Part shown: piece after piece, positions 17,083-26,152 of the stretch
How the letters are laid out: each line of letters starts with the position of its first letter
Numbering within the stretch: the stretch's first letter is position 1
Source: Gemmatimonadota bacterium
GTDB taxonomy: Bacteria; Gemmatimonadota; Gemmatimonadetes; Gemmatimonadales; Gemmatimonadaceae
Assembly (NCBI GenBank): GCA_028287235.1
Contig: JAQBQB010000005.1
Coordinates: 1 to 64,000, forward strand
Reading direction: 5' to 3'
DNA length: 64,000 bases
Program-made: the position numbers and the translations under genes
The notes under the pieces: model-generated
The model's input: only the letters and a program-made list of their open reading frames with translations
The model's database searches: none
What the model was told of the DNA's origin: nothing

Positions 17083-17865
17083 TTACGGCTTCGCCGCCCA
17101 ATGTGGCGTCGTCGTCCATGTCGCAGGATCGAACAGCCCGGGCGCCAGGTCGATGTTCGCTTTCCACTGCGAGTAGACCTCGGTCTGCCGCGGCTTACCG
17201 CCGACCAACATCGCGATCTTCGTCGCCAGCCAGCCGCCGCCGACCGGCACGTAGCCGTCGAGACGAATGTCCATGAGCGCCGAGCCGGTCGCGCCGGAAT
17301 TCATGAGCATCCGCACGACCACTTTGCGGTCGGTGTCGATCCAGAACTGCGGCGACGTGCTATCGGCCGCCGCCGCCGCGCCGACGATCCACACCGGACG
17401 ATCCTGCCACTTGCCGGTTGAGACTTTGCTCATGTCGACGCCGAAGCCTTTGATCTGCTCGAGCGTCTTCGCGATGGGCTGCACGTACACCCCTTCGATC
17501 ATCGGCAGGAACTCGTTGCCCTGATCGCTCTGCGCCGCGAGCTTGCCGTCGCGCATCCGCCACATGGAGTCGGCGGTGTAGAGCATGCCGTTTCCCGCGG
17601 CCGGCTCCCCGACGTCGATGCGCAGCTGCGTGCCGTGCTTGTCGGTGTGCCGCAGGGCCTCGTACCACGTCGTGACGGTGGGGGCAGCGCCGCGGTACGC
17701 CGTCGTCTGCTGCACGAAGGCGAGAGTATGGTACCACTTGCCGGCGTAGGCGTCGTGCATGCGCTGCAGCACTTCGGTGCCGGTCTTGGGCGTCGACTGC
17801 GCGTGCGCGGAGGACAGCGCGGCGAAGGCGAGGGTTGCGGCGAGGGCGCGAGGGAGGCGGATCAT
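17083..17865 (-). CDS. Exported protein of unknown function, LolA-like beta pattern
   Basis: 260 residues. I choose the ATG at 17865 because it has an AGGAG ribosome site 7 bases upstream and begins a good signal peptide (IRLPRALAATLAFAALSSAHAQ); a longer reading frame upstream has neither. The mature part alternates beta strands with polar loops (TLAFVQQTTAYRG, WRMRDGKLAAQ, PQFWIDTDRKVVVRML, WLATKIAMLVGGKPRQTEVYS), like outer-membrane lipoprotein carrier-type or DUF4292-like folds. No catalytic motif. Probably periplasmic. Confidence 0.78.
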   Translation of the reverse strand: MIRLPRALAATLAFAALSSAHAQSTPKTGTEVLQRMHDAYAGKWYHTLAFVQQTTAYRGAAPTVTTWYEALRHTDKHGTQLRIDVGEPAAGNGMLYTADSMWRMRDGKLAAQSDQGNEFLPMIEGVYVQPIAKTLEQIKGFGVDMSKVSTGKWQDRPVWIVGAAAAADSTSPQFWIDTDRKVVVRMLMNSGATGSALMDIRLDGYVPVGGGWLATKIAMLVGGKPRQTEVYSQWKANIDLAPGLFDPATWTTTPHWAAKP

Positions 17866-18002
17866 CAAGGCTCCTGAGCGGATACCGCGTGGGCGCGGTG
17901 GATCGTGGCGCAGGAATACATTCGCAGCGGAGCGGCAGGCGTCAAGGAATCCGAACAACTCTCTTGCAAGTTGGACGTGAACGGCGGCTGGCAGATCACC
18001 GA

Positions 18003-18589
18003 AATAGTGGCAGTGCGATTCCGATTGGTGGCAATGACTTCGCTGATGGTGGCAGTGATGTCGGCGACGGTGGCGGTCGCCTCCGCGTTGGTGGCAGTCG
18101 TTTGCTTGTATGCGGCGATCGCGCCACCCGATGGTGGCAGTCGTTCATCCGTTGGTGGCGGTGATCTCACCGCTGGTGGCGATGCCCTCGCCGTTGGTGG
18201 CGGTCGCCTATTCGATGGTGGCGGTTGCCTGTTCCGTGGTGGCAGTCGTATGTGCGTATGTGCCGCATTGATTGCCACGATGGTGGCAGTCGTCTCGCCG
18301 ATGGTGGCAGCCGCCTACGCGACGGTGGCGGTCATCTCACCGGTGATGGCAGTCGTCTTACCGACGGTGGCAGTCGTCTTACCGATCGTGGCGGTCGTCT
18401 CACCCAGGGTGGCGGTCGACTCACCGATGGTGGCAATCATCTCGGCCATGGTGGCGGTCGCCTCATAGGATGCGCCAACCAAATTCGTGCGTTGGTGGCA
18501 GTCGTTCGCGCGGTGGTGGCAGTCGCCTCTGCGGTGGTGGCGGTCAACTCTGCGATGCGTCTGGTCGTCTCTGCGTCAATCCGAGTCAT
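18003..18589 (-). pseudogene. Decayed gene for a heptad-repeat (coiled-coil-like) protein
   Basis: Read from ATG 18589 on the minus strand, translation gives TRIDAETTRRIAELTATTAEA and then heptads of consensus T-A-T-I-G-E-T. The heptad reading continues through the whole 21-bp array but in four frame blocks, because array spacing changes by +2, +2 and +1 bp between units near 18472, 18260 and 18112. In-frame stops also occur near 18321, 18210 and 18150. The intact ancestor was probably a filamentous coiled-coil protein; I cannot name it. The downstream end is undefined. Confidence 0.5.
18006..18556. repeat. 21-bp degenerate tandem array (about 23 readable units)
   Basis: Units begin GGTGGC(A/G)GT and recur with exact 21-bp spacing: 18006, 18027, 18048, 18069, 18090; 18133 to 18238 in five steps; 18282 to 18450 in eight steps; 18494, 18515, 18536. 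The consensus on plus is GGTGGCAGTCGTCTCACCGA plus T. There are no unique spacers, so it is not CRISPR. Twenty-one bases is seven codons, which explains partial open frames on both strands. Confidence 0.95.
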
Positions 18590-18715
18590 CTCTATAGTTT
18601 TCGCGATGTACCGAGGGATCTTTTGCGAAACACGAGTTGAGGAACGCAAAAGCCAATATTAAGGTCTTTCCACGCTCGCGTAGTCGCGTACGCGTTCCGT
18701 GAACGAGCACATGAC

Positions 18716-18880
18716 ATGACGCGGGCGAAGGCGACGGCGAGTGTGCGTGACAAGCGGATCGTCGAGGCGGCGGCCGCGGGTGGCTCTGCGCTACGCCAAT
18801 AGAACGAGCTGTCGGTGTTTGGGTTGGTGAACGGCGGGGCGGACATCGCGCAGCGGGCTGCCGTGGTGATTCGCCGTTAG
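18716..18880 (+). pseudogene. Short broken reading frame, unknown
   Basis: From ATG 18716 the frame reads TRAKATASVRDKRIVEAAAA, is interrupted by an in-frame TAG at 18800, and resumes as NELSVFGLVNGGADIAQRAA to a stop at 18880. The protein-like composition on both sides of the stop suggests a decayed small gene. I recognise no family. It lies between the heptad array and the nucleotidyltransferase fragment. Confidence 0.25.
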
Positions 18881-18930
18881 AGAAACGGCTTTGGCGACGT
18901 TCCCTGGCGGCGAGCGATACCCTCAACCTC

Positions 18931-19089
18931 ATGATCAAGAATGAGGACGCGACACTATCCGAACTGACGTGAGCGCTCGTAGAACGGTTCGCGCCGGAGC
19001 GGATCGTCCTGTTCGGAAGCCGCGTCCGGGGTGACCATGGCGCGCCTCGTCGCGTGCAGGAGATCGTGAGCGCCGCCATCCCGCTGTAG
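18931..19089 (+). pseudogene. Truncated MNT-type nucleotidyltransferase remnant
   Basis: After an in-frame TGA at 18970 the frame reads LVERFAPERIVLFGSRVRGD, which is the N-terminal signature of minimal nucleotidyltransferases (GS-R-x-R-G). The rest of the domain, including the catalytic D-x-D that should follow within about 10 residues, is replaced by unrelated sequence and a stop at 19087. MNT proteins are usually antitoxins paired with HEPN toxins; no HEPN gene remains here. Confidence 0.6.
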
Positions 19090-19116
19090 ATCCGCCACTG
19101 CCCATGTCCGCCTTCT

Positions 19117-21582
19117 CTACTCCGGCCGCATAGCGATCAGCGGATCAATCTTCGCCGCCCGCCGCGCCGGCACCCATGACGCAATGCCAGCCACGCCGAG
19201 CAGCACCGCGATCGCTGCGACGTACGTCGCCGGATCCGTGGGCGCGACGCCGAACACGAGTCCGCGAATCGCTCCGCTCCCCACGAGACTCAGCGCGAGG
19301 CCGATCACAATGCCCGTGGCGACGAGCGCGATCCCGCCGCGAACCACGAGCGCCACGATGTGACCGCGCGGCGCTCCGAGCGCCACGCGGATGCCGACCT
19401 CGCGTTGCCGCGCTCGCACGGTGTAGGCGACGAGACCGTAGATCCCGAGCACGGCGAGCAGCAGCGCCGCGCCGGCGAATCCGCTCAACACGAGCGTCGC
19501 CAGACGCGCGCTCGACGCCGACGCTTCGACGTCGTCGCGCATCATGCTCATGTGATCCACTGGAAGCGTACGATCGAGCGCCGCGACCTGCGCGCGCGCA
19601 GCGGCCATCACGGTGCCCGGGTCGGCGGTCGAATGGACGAGCACCGTCATCCAGGCGATCCCTGCCTGGCTCATCGGGCTGTACATCGCCGGCTCGGGCG
19701 CGCCGCTCAGTGTCTGCGTCTTTGTGTCGCCCACCACGCCAATGACGGTTCCCTCATCCTGAAGCTCCTTGCCGAGGGGATCTACGCCGCCGAAATAGGC
19801 TTTGACCGCGCCTTCGCTCACGATGACCACCGGGCGGCCGCCGAGCCGGTCGCCGTCGTCGAAGTCGCGTCCCCGCAGCAGCGGAATTCGCAGCGTGGCG
19901 AAGTAGCCGGCCGTGACGTACTTCTGCTCGGCGATGTTCGGCCGATCGGGCGGCGGCGCGGGAAGTCCCTTGATCACGATGAAGCCCTGATTTTTCGCAA
20001 AGCTCGTGAACGGCACGCCGAAGCCCAAGGCCGCGTTTACCGTACCCGGCATGGCGCGCAGGCGGGTGAGCAGCGCGCTCCCGAAGGCCAGAGTTTGTGC
20101 CCGCGAGACGTACCGTGGATCGCGAACGCCGGCGCACGTCGAGTCCGGCGCCCACACCGTTCCGCAGGCTGGTAGCGTGACGTCGAACCGCACGACATGG
20201 TCGGTGGCGAAGCCGACGTCCTGCGACACGAGTCGCGTGAAGCTCTGCACGAGCAGCGACGCGCCGACGAGGAGCGGCACGACCAGCGCCACTTCGGCGA
20301 CGAGCATTGCGCCGCGCGCGCGTGCGGCACCGCGCGGACCGCTCGCGCCTCGGGCGCCCGACTTCAGCGCGTCGACGATGTCCGTTCGCGCCGCCTGTAG
20401 CGCGGGCGCCATGCCGAAGATGATGCCCGCCGCGGTCGTCACGAGCACGGATACGATCAGGACGCGCGGATCCAGCGAGACGTCGGCGAGGGCCGGCATG
20501 CTCTCGAAGCGTGCGACGACGATCGCGCCAATCGCCCACTGGGCCAGCGTCACGCCCAGCGCGCCGCCGGCCAGCGCGAGCATGGCGCTCTCCACGAAGA
20601 GCTGCGCGGCGATGCGCCGGCGCGCGGCGCCGAGTGCCATGCGCACGCCGATCTCCGTGGTCCGCGCGCCGGCGCGAACGAGGAGCAGCGTCGCGACGTT
20701 CGCGCACGCGATGAGGAGGAGGCAGGCAACCGCCGCGAGCAGAACGACGAGGGGCTTCCGCGTGTTGCCGACGAAGTGCTCGTGCAGCGGCTGGATGTCG
20801 TAGGCCAGACCAGTCTCTGCCTCGGGATAGCGCGTCCGCAATCGCGCCGCGACGACGCGCGCCTCATTTTGCGCCTGTGCGAATGTGGCGCCCGGCTTGA
20901 GGAGCGCGACGGGTCCATAAAAGAACCGGCATCGGCGGCAGGCGAGTCCGCCGGGCTCCATCGCGAGCGGCCGCCAGAGCTGCACGCGCTCGGGAAAGTT
21001 GAAGCTAGGCGGCGCGACGCCCACCACCGTGTAGCGCGCTCCATCCAGGAGCACGGTTCGTCCAACGACGTCGGAGTCCCCTCCGAACTGTGATCGCCAC
21101 AGCCCGTCGCTCAGCACGGCAACCTTTGGTTTGCCGATCCCCTCTTCGCCGGCGGTGAAGCCGCGCCCGAGCTTCATCGGCACGCCGAGCATCGTGAACC
21201 AGTTGTCCGTCACGTCGGCGATCGAGAGCTGCACTGGCGATCCGCCGCCGTCGAGCGCTGCGCGCGACAGCACCCAGCTCGCCGCCGCCTCGAACGACGT
21301 GACCGACGTCGTCCACTCGCGAAAGTCGGGTGGGGACATCGCGTCGTACGGCCGCTTGCCGTGATTGACCGTCCAGACGAGCCGATCGCCGTTGCGCAGC
21401 GGCAGTGGATTCAGCAGCACGCCGTGGACGATGCTGAACATCGTCGTCGAGGCGCCGATCGCGAGAGCGAGCGTGAGCACGATCGTGAGCGCGACACCCG
21501 GCGTCTTGCGAAACGACCGGAGCGCGAACACGACGTCGCCGTGGACGGCTTCGAGCAGCGGCCAGTCGTCCTTTTTCGTCAT
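19117..21582 (-). CDS. ADOP/MacB-type ABC transporter permease
   Basis: 821 residues with two FtsX-type permease halves. N-terminal helix after FRKTPGVALTIVLTLALAIGA, a periplasmic MacB-PCD domain, three helices with the motif RTTEIGVRMALGAARRRI, a second periplasmic domain (about 445-690) and a final set with RQREVGIRVALGAPRGHI. This duplicated layout is typical of the ADOP permeases abundant in Acidobacteria and Gemmatimonadota. No ATP-binding subunit is nearby. ATG 21582 is 4 bases past the clpP stop; GTG 21594 is an alternative overlapping it. Substrate unknown. Last gene of the clpP operon. Confidence 0.9.
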   Translation of the reverse strand: MTKKDDWPLLEAVHGDVVFALRSFRKTPGVALTIVLTLALAIGASTTMFSIVHGVLLNPLPLRNGDRLVWTVNHGKRPYDAMSPPDFREWTTSVTSFEAAASWVLSRAALDGGGSPVQLSIADVTDNWFTMLGVPMKLGRGFTAGEEGIGKPKVAVLSDGLWRSQFGGDSDVVGRTVLLDGARYTVVGVAPPSFNFPERVQLWRPLAMEPGGLACRRCRFFYGPVALLKPGATFAQAQNEARVVAARLRTRYPEAETGLAYDIQPLHEHFVGNTRKPLVVLLAAVACLLLIACANVATLLLVRAGARTTEIGVRMALGAARRRIAAQLFVESAMLALAGGALGVTLAQWAIGAIVVARFESMPALADVSLDPRVLIVSVLVTTAAGIIFGMAPALQAARTDIVDALKSGARGASGPRGAARARGAMLVAEVALVVPLLVGASLLVQSFTRLVSQDVGFATDHVVRFDVTLPACGTVWAPDSTCAGVRDPRYVSRAQTLAFGSALLTRLRAMPGTVNAALGFGVPFTSFAKNQGFIVIKGLPAPPPDRPNIAEQKYVTAGYFATLRIPLLRGRDFDDGDRLGGRPVVIVSEGAVKAYFGGVDPLGKELQDEGTVIGVVGDTKTQTLSGAPEPAMYSPMSQAGIAWMTVLVHSTADPGTVMAAARAQVAALDRTLPVDHMSMMRDDVEASASSARLATLVLSGFAGAALLLAVLGIYGLVAYTVRARQREVGIRVALGAPRGHIVALVVRGGIALVATGIVIGLALSLVGSGAIRGLVFGVAPTDPATYVAAIAVLLGVAGIASWVPARRAAKIDPLIAMRPE

Positions 21583-21586
21583 TGCG

Positions 21587-22198
21587 CTACACACCCGGAA
21601 CGAGCGACTGTTTGCCGTCGATGACTGCGTCGATCAACCCGTAGCGCTGCGCTTCGGGCGCCGAGAACCACGCGTCGCGCTCGAACTCGCGCTCGATGCG
21701 CTCGAGCAGCTGCCCGGTGTGCTTCCCGAGCAGCTCGAACAGCTTCGCGCGGTTGTGCACGATCTCGCGCGCCGCGATGGCGATGTCCGACGCCGTGCCG
21801 CCCGACCCGCCGACGGACGGCTGGTGCATCATGATGCGCGCGTGCGGAAGCGCCGCACGCCGGCCATTCGTGCCCGACGCGAGAAGAAAGCAGCCCATGC
21901 TCGCCGCCATTCCCACGCAGGTGGTGGCGATGGGCGACGTGAGATGCTGCATCGTGTCGTAGATCGCGAGCCCCGACGCCACGCTGCCGCCGGGCGAGTT
22001 GATGTAGAGCTGGATCTCCTTGCCCGGCGCGTCCGCCTCGAGAAAGAGCATCTGCGCGATCAGCACGTTCGCGACGTCGTCGTTCACTTCGGTGCCGAGA
22101 AAGACGATGCGGTCCATCAACAGGCGCGAGAAGACGTCGTAGCTTCGCTCGCCGCGAGGGCTGCGCTCGATGACGTACGGGACGTGGAGTGTCGACAT
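21587..22198 (-). CDS. clpP: ATP-dependent Clp protease proteolytic subunit
   Basis: 203 residues. Catalytic triad Ser100 (VGMAASMG), His125 (MMHQPSVGG) and Asp176. The chamber-forming head and handle motifs are present ([19 protein letters not shown]). It starts directly as [20 protein letters not shown] with little propeptide. No clpX or tig gene is adjacent; instead it sits 7 bases after a MerR-like gene and 4 bases before a permease gene. This context suggests a secondary, specialised ClpP copy rather than the housekeeping tig-clpP-clpX arrangement (inference). Confidence 0.95.
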   Translation of the reverse strand: MSTLHVPYVIERSPRGERSYDVFSRLLMDRIVFLGTEVNDDVANVLIAQMLFLEADAPGKEIQLYINSPGGSVASGLAIYDTMQHLTSPIATTCVGMAASMGCFLLASGTNGRRAALPHARIMMHQPSVGGSGGTASDIAIAAREIVHNRAKLFELLGKHTGQLLERIEREFERDAWFSAPEAQRYGLIDAVIDGKQSLVPGV

Positions 22199-22205
22199 GA
22201 TGACG

Positions 22206-22841
22206 TCAGGGCTTGTGGTTGATGCGGAGCGCGACGGCGAGTGCACGGGCCAGCTCGCCGGCGGCTTCGTGCGACCGATGCGCTTCGTGCGCCGCCGGCA
22301 CGATGCACCATACGTCGCCGGGCAGCGCGATCATGACCGGCGACGACGACGTGGCCGGAGACGCGCGACGCGACAGCGGACGCGCCGCGGGCGCCGCGCT
22401 CTTTGCGGTGCGGATCGCCGTGCGGGCTCGCGCGTCGGTCACTCGCGCGGCGAAAAAGGCGAGCAATGTCGCATCGCGCGCCGCGCGGATGGTGTCTCGC
22501 GCTTCGGCGAGCGTGACCAGCCCGAGATGTCCGGCGAGACGCGCGCCGGCGATCTGCCACAGGTGGCGCAGACCGTAGCGCGCGGCGGCCGTGCGGCCGC
22601 TCGGCGGATCGATGATGTCCTTGCGGCGATAGTAATGCACCGTGTTCACGGTGAACCCCGCGGCGATCTCCGGGTCCAACGCGAGCGCGGCGATGCAGTC
22701 GCGAAGGAGTCGCACGAGATCGTCGGCGCTCAGCGGCGCCGCGACGTCGGGCACCGTCTGCGCACGCCACGATTCGATCTCGGCGATCACGCGCTGTTCG
22801 GCGTCGCGGCGCGTCGGCTCCAACTGGCGCACGGTTGGCAT
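22206..22841 (-). CDS. MerR-like winged-helix regulator with extra N- and C-terminal regions
   Basis: 211 residues. An N-terminal helical part (residues 1-55) precedes a MerR-like DNA-binding segment: [19 protein letters not shown] followed by [20 protein letters not shown]. In ordinary MerR proteins this lies at the very N terminus. The C-terminal half is Ala/Arg-rich and ends with [20 protein letters not shown], which may sense a ligand. Spacing is 8 bases to the upstream gene and 7 bases to clpP. Likely controls this operon; HspR, a MerR-type repressor of protease/chaperone genes in actinobacteria, is a loose parallel. Confidence 0.65.
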   Translation of the reverse strand: MPTVRQLEPTRRDAEQRVIAEIESWRAQTVPDVAAPLSADDLVRLLRDCIAALALDPEIAAGFTVNTVHYYRRKDIIDPPSGRTAAARYGLRHLWQIAGARLAGHLGLVTLAEARDTIRAARDATLLAFFAARVTDARARTAIRTAKSAAPAARPLSRRASPATSSSPVMIALPGDVWCIVPAAHEAHRSHEAAGELARALAVALRINHKP

Positions 22842-22849
22842 GGCGGCGC

Positions 22850-23572
22850 TCAGGGCCTCGGCGCGGGACGCGCCGGCGCACGCTCGACGAGCGGGTGAGT
22901 TGTTTCTTCGGCGAGTGCTGCGTCGGTTCCGATCACGAGCCGAAGTTTGACCACGGTCGCTTCGGCCTCGAGCGGGCCGAGGTGGATGACGACGAAGCGT
23001 TGATCGGAATGGCCCGTGAGGCCCGTGCCCGCGGCGCGCTCGATGGTGTTTTCAGTATCGTGAACACCCTGAGTGGACCACGGCCGCACCGTGTCGAACG
23101 CGGAGACGACAGTCGGCGATGGATACCGCGAGGGCGGATCGGAGAAGTCGGGGATCACGCGCGTGGGCGTGCGCGGCACCGAGAGCACCGGCGGCAGGCT
23201 CGAACGCCGATCGTGTCCCGGCAGCTCGCGACGGAAGCGTGCTTCGATGAGGCCGAGCGCCGCGTTGTCGCGGCCGCCGTCGGGTCCGAATACCGATTCG
23301 TCGCCTTCGGCGATGACGGTGAACCGGCCGTCCTCCGATGCGTCGACGGGCCGCTCGAGCTCCGTGATGCCCCACGGCTCGAGCACCAGACCGCCGCCGG
23401 TCACGCAGCTGTCGTCGATGTCGACGGTCACCACGCAGTACAGCGGTCCGAAATTGCGTAGCCGCAGCCGGTACGTCTGTCCGGGGCGAGCGAGCACATG
23501 GCCCGACTCGAGCTCCCGCACCTGGCCGCGCTCGTGCGCGACGATCTCGACGGCGAAGTCACCAACCCGCAT
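22850..23572 (-). CDS. Conserved-looking protein of unknown function, first gene of the clpP operon
   Basis: 240 residues, no signal peptide or membrane helix. The N-terminal 120 residues look like a beta-sandwich: TYRLRLRNFGPLYCVVTVDI, VTGGGLVLEPWGITELERPV, GRFTVIAEGDESVFGPDGG, LGLIEARFRRELPG. The middle is Pro/Ser/Thr-rich and probably disordered, and a second beta segment (QRFVVIHLGPLEAEATVVKL) precedes a Pro/Arg-rich tail. I cannot assign a family. The possible ClpP or MerR link comes only from tight gene order. A sigma-70-like promoter lies just upstream. Confidence 0.7.
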   Translation of the reverse strand: MRVGDFAVEIVAHERGQVRELESGHVLARPGQTYRLRLRNFGPLYCVVTVDIDDSCVTGGGLVLEPWGITELERPVDASEDGRFTVIAEGDESVFGPDGGRDNAALGLIEARFRRELPGHDRRSSLPPVLSVPRTPTRVIPDFSDPPSRYPSPTVVSAFDTVRPWSTQGVHDTENTIERAAGTGLTGHSDQRFVVIHLGPLEAEATVVKLRLVIGTDAALAEETTHPLVERAPARPAPRP

Positions 23573-23599
23573 TACGACGCTCCTTAAACGCGTATCTTC

Positions 23600-23629
23600 A
23601 GTCTAAGAAGAGTACCACAATGGTGTCAA
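23600..23629 (-). promoter_or_regulatory. Sigma-70-like promoter for the clpP operon with internal dyad
   Basis: On the minus strand TTGACA (23624-23629) is a consensus -35 box, followed after 18 bases by TAGACT (23600-23605) as a -10. The spacer holds the dyad ACCA-N3-TGGT (23614-23624 on plus), placed where a repressor would block polymerase. The region is AT-rich compared with its surroundings. Confidence 0.5.
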
Positions 23630-23632
23630 TAG

Positions 23633-26152
23633 CTAGAACTTCACCTTCACGCCCGTCATGATCGACCGCCCCGGCACCACCGTGATGTTGTCCGGCTCGC
23701 CGCGCTGCCGGTTCAACAGGTTGTCGCCGCGAATCTCCACCGTGAACATCTGCCGGATGTCGCGCGACGCCGACGCGCGCAAACGCAGCCCGCCGTTGTA
23801 CTGCCGCCAGTACTGGCGCAGCTGCGCACCGAGCAGGTCCTTCGCCGGATGGGTGCCGCTCTGGAACGCCGCGGAGAGCGCGATCTCGTCGTAGTTGATC
23901 CAGTCGAACGCCTGGGAGCCGCCGAGCGACGCGAACCAACGGTCGCCAAGCCACGACAGATTGAGGCTGCCTGTACGCGCCGGCACCTGGAGCATCCGCG
24001 CACCTTCGGCGAGATCGCCCGTGTAGCCCTTTGCGAGCTGCGTCACGCGACTATCGACGAACGACAGCGTCCCCGACGCCGACAGCCGAGAGATGCTGGT
24101 CGACGATTCGATCTCCCATCCGCGGTTGGAGATCTCGCCGACGTTCTCGAGCAGATACGTCACGCGCCGCGACTGAAAGTTCGAGTCGGCCGGCACGGCG
24201 ACCTGCTGAATCAACCCCGACGCACGCTGGTCGAAGCGCGTGAGCTGCATCGAGAACGCATGCCGAACGAGCACGTCGATTCCCACTTCGGTGCCCGACT
24301 GCTCTTCGGCGCCGAGCGACGGCTGCGTGCTCGAGCCGTAGCGCGTCTGCCAGAATTCGGAGTGCCCCAGGGTGTTCGGCGGCCGAATGCCTTTGCCGTA
24401 CGCCGCGCGAAGCTTGACGGTGAGCGGACCGTAGTCGTTCACCGTCGCGGCGCCCAACATGGGCAGCGTGGCGAACTGCTGCGCGCTCACCAGCCGGCTG
24501 TCGTACTCCACGCGCAGGCCAGCCGTGAGGAAGACGGTGTTGTTGATCGCGGTGTTCGACTGCACGGCGACGCCGGTGCTGTTCTGCCATCGCACGAGCG
24601 AGCTCGTGGTCATCGGCTCGGGCACCTGCTGTGTGCCCGCCGGCGTAGGTCCGCGATCGTTGTTCGACGCCGGCTGCCGCTGTAGCGACGCCTCGCGAAG
24701 CGATGCATGCTCGGCGGAGAAGGTGTACGTCGTGCTGGCCGGAGCGCCGTCCTGCGCGTGCAGCACGCTGCTCACGCGGACCGTGCCGCGCACCGCGCTC
24801 CCCTGCGCCGCGTTCAGCGCGGAGTCGAGAATGCTCGGCACCGGCGTGAAGTTGGTCCGCACGTTGGCCAGCGAATAGCCGTCGATGCCGGCCACCACCG
24901 AGTGCGTCCAGTCGCTGTTCGCCGCGAAGGTGCCGGTGGCGCCCACTGTATACTGCCGCACGGACTGCGGAGTCGTCGTCTGAGAGGCGAACACACCGGT
25001 GTCGGGGGGAGCCGCGGTCGTCAGCAGCGGACTGCGCGCGCTGCCCGCGTCCTCCATGAAGAAGCGCGCGGTGCCGTTGAGCGTGGTGCGTGCGCCGACC
25101 ACGCGAGCGCTTCCGTTGGCGATCAGGTCGCGGCTGTAGCCGTTCGGAATGAAGTCGCCGATGCTACCGCCGGTCACGGTCAGGTCGGCCGACCGCGTGC
25201 TCGAGCCGGTGACGAGCGACACCGAGTGCTCCTGGCGCAGCACGCCGTGCGCGAACTCGCTCTGGGTCACGCCGGCCGACGAGCGCACGGCGGCGTTCTC
25301 CCCCGCGCCGTTCGCGCCCTCGTGACGCGTGACGATGTTGATCACGCCGCTGATCGCGTCGGTGCCGTACAGCGCGGAGCCCTGCGGCCCGCGAATGACC
25401 TCGATGCGATCGATGGCGTCGGGAGAGAAGCGGCTGACGAGCAGCGGGTTCGCGACTTCGATGCCGTCGATGTAAATCTTTGGATAGCTCAGCCCGAACG
25501 AGCTCGCGCCCCGAATGCTGCCATAGGACGCGAGGAGGTTCGACGGCGACTGCGACCAGCTCCACACGCCCGGCACATAGCTGTCGAGCGTCGCGGAGAG
25601 GTTCGACGTATTCTCGCGGGCAAGCTGGCGGCCGGAGACGACGTCGAGCCCCACGGTGATCTCGCGCTCGCGCGAGCCAACGGCGCTGCCGGTGACGACG
25701 ACGCGATCGAGCATGCCGAGCGAGCGGGCCATCTCCGGCGGGTTGGCGGCTTGCGCCGACGTCGGCGGTCGCGGCGTGAGCACCACCTGATCGCCGCCCG
25801 CCGCCACGGGTGCGACGTTCATGCCCACGAGCAGCTCGGCGAGCACCGCGCCCACCGGCGTCGCGTCGGCCGAGACGCACACGGCACGATCGAGCGGCAG
25901 CAGATCCGGACTGTACGAGATGCGTACTTTGGCCACCGCGGCGACGCGGTCGAGCGCATCGCGCAGCGACGTGTCGCGCATGTGAACGCTGATCACGCGG
26001 TCGAGCGGCGAGCTCCAGCGCGCGACCGGCTCGCGCTCGGCGGCGCCGGTCGACGCGCACGGGCGCGACTGTGCACCCGCGACGCGCGCGACGCATAACG
26101 CCGCAACGACGCGGACCAGCGAGCGGCTTATCCAGCCATAGGACTCAATCAC
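23633..26152 (-). CDS. TonB-dependent outer-membrane receptor with N-terminal STN domain
   Basis: 839 residues. Signal peptide ends near VARVAGAQ. Residues about 50-120 form a secretin/TonB short N-terminal (STN) domain (HMRDTSLRDALDRVAAVAKV), the part that signals to a FecR protein. The plug follows (TLDSYVPGVWSWSQ, IYIDGIEVANPLL, IDRIEVIRGPQGSALYGTDA, SGVINIVTRHEG), then the barrel, ending with RSIMTGVKVKF, an aromatic C terminus for outer-membrane insertion. ATG overlaps the fecR stop by 4 bp. Ligand unknown; siderophore or vitamin transport is typical. Confidence 0.93.
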   Translation of the reverse strand: MIESYGWISRSLVRVVAALCVARVAGAQSRPCASTGAAEREPVARWSSPLDRVISVHMRDTSLRDALDRVAAVAKVRISYSPDLLPLDRAVCVSADATPVGAVLAELLVGMNVAPVAAGGDQVVLTPRPPTSAQAANPPEMARSLGMLDRVVVTGSAVGSREREITVGLDVVSGRQLARENTSNLSATLDSYVPGVWSWSQSPSNLLASYGSIRGASSFGLSYPKIYIDGIEVANPLLVSRFSPDAIDRIEVIRGPQGSALYGTDAISGVINIVTRHEGANGAGENAAVRSSAGVTQSEFAHGVLRQEHSVSLVTGSSTRSADLTVTGGSIGDFIPNGYSRDLIANGSARVVGARTTLNGTARFFMEDAGSARSPLLTTAAPPDTGVFASQTTTPQSVRQYTVGATGTFAANSDWTHSVVAGIDGYSLANVRTNFTPVPSILDSALNAAQGSAVRGTVRVSSVLHAQDGAPASTTYTFSAEHASLREASLQRQPASNNDRGPTPAGTQQVPEPMTTSSLVRWQNSTGVAVQSNTAINNTVFLTAGLRVEYDSRLVSAQQFATLPMLGAATVNDYGPLTVKLRAAYGKGIRPPNTLGHSEFWQTRYGSSTQPSLGAEEQSGTEVGIDVLVRHAFSMQLTRFDQRASGLIQQVAVPADSNFQSRRVTYLLENVGEISNRGWEIESSTSISRLSASGTLSFVDSRVTQLAKGYTGDLAEGARMLQVPARTGSLNLSWLGDRWFASLGGSQAFDWINYDEIALSAAFQSGTHPAKDLLGAQLRQYWRQYNGGLRLRASASRDIRQMFTVEIRGDNLLNRQRGEPDNITVVPGRSIMTGVKVKF

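Noticed and set aside
17905-18468. Plus-strand frame made of MVAVVSP repeats
   Set aside because: A by-product of the 21-bp period; hydrophobic repeats without start context. The minus strand gives the coiled-coil-like heptads.
18006-18556. CRISPR array
   Set aside because: Contiguous degenerate tandem units with no unique spacers and no cas genes.
18225-18662. Plus-strand frame of GGSRLTD repeats
   Set aside because: Another frame of the same array; no signal or anchor, and the period explains the openness.
24707-26098. Long plus-strand frame opposite the TonB receptor
   Set aside because: Antisense to a complete STN/plug/barrel protein; translation has no recognisable feature.
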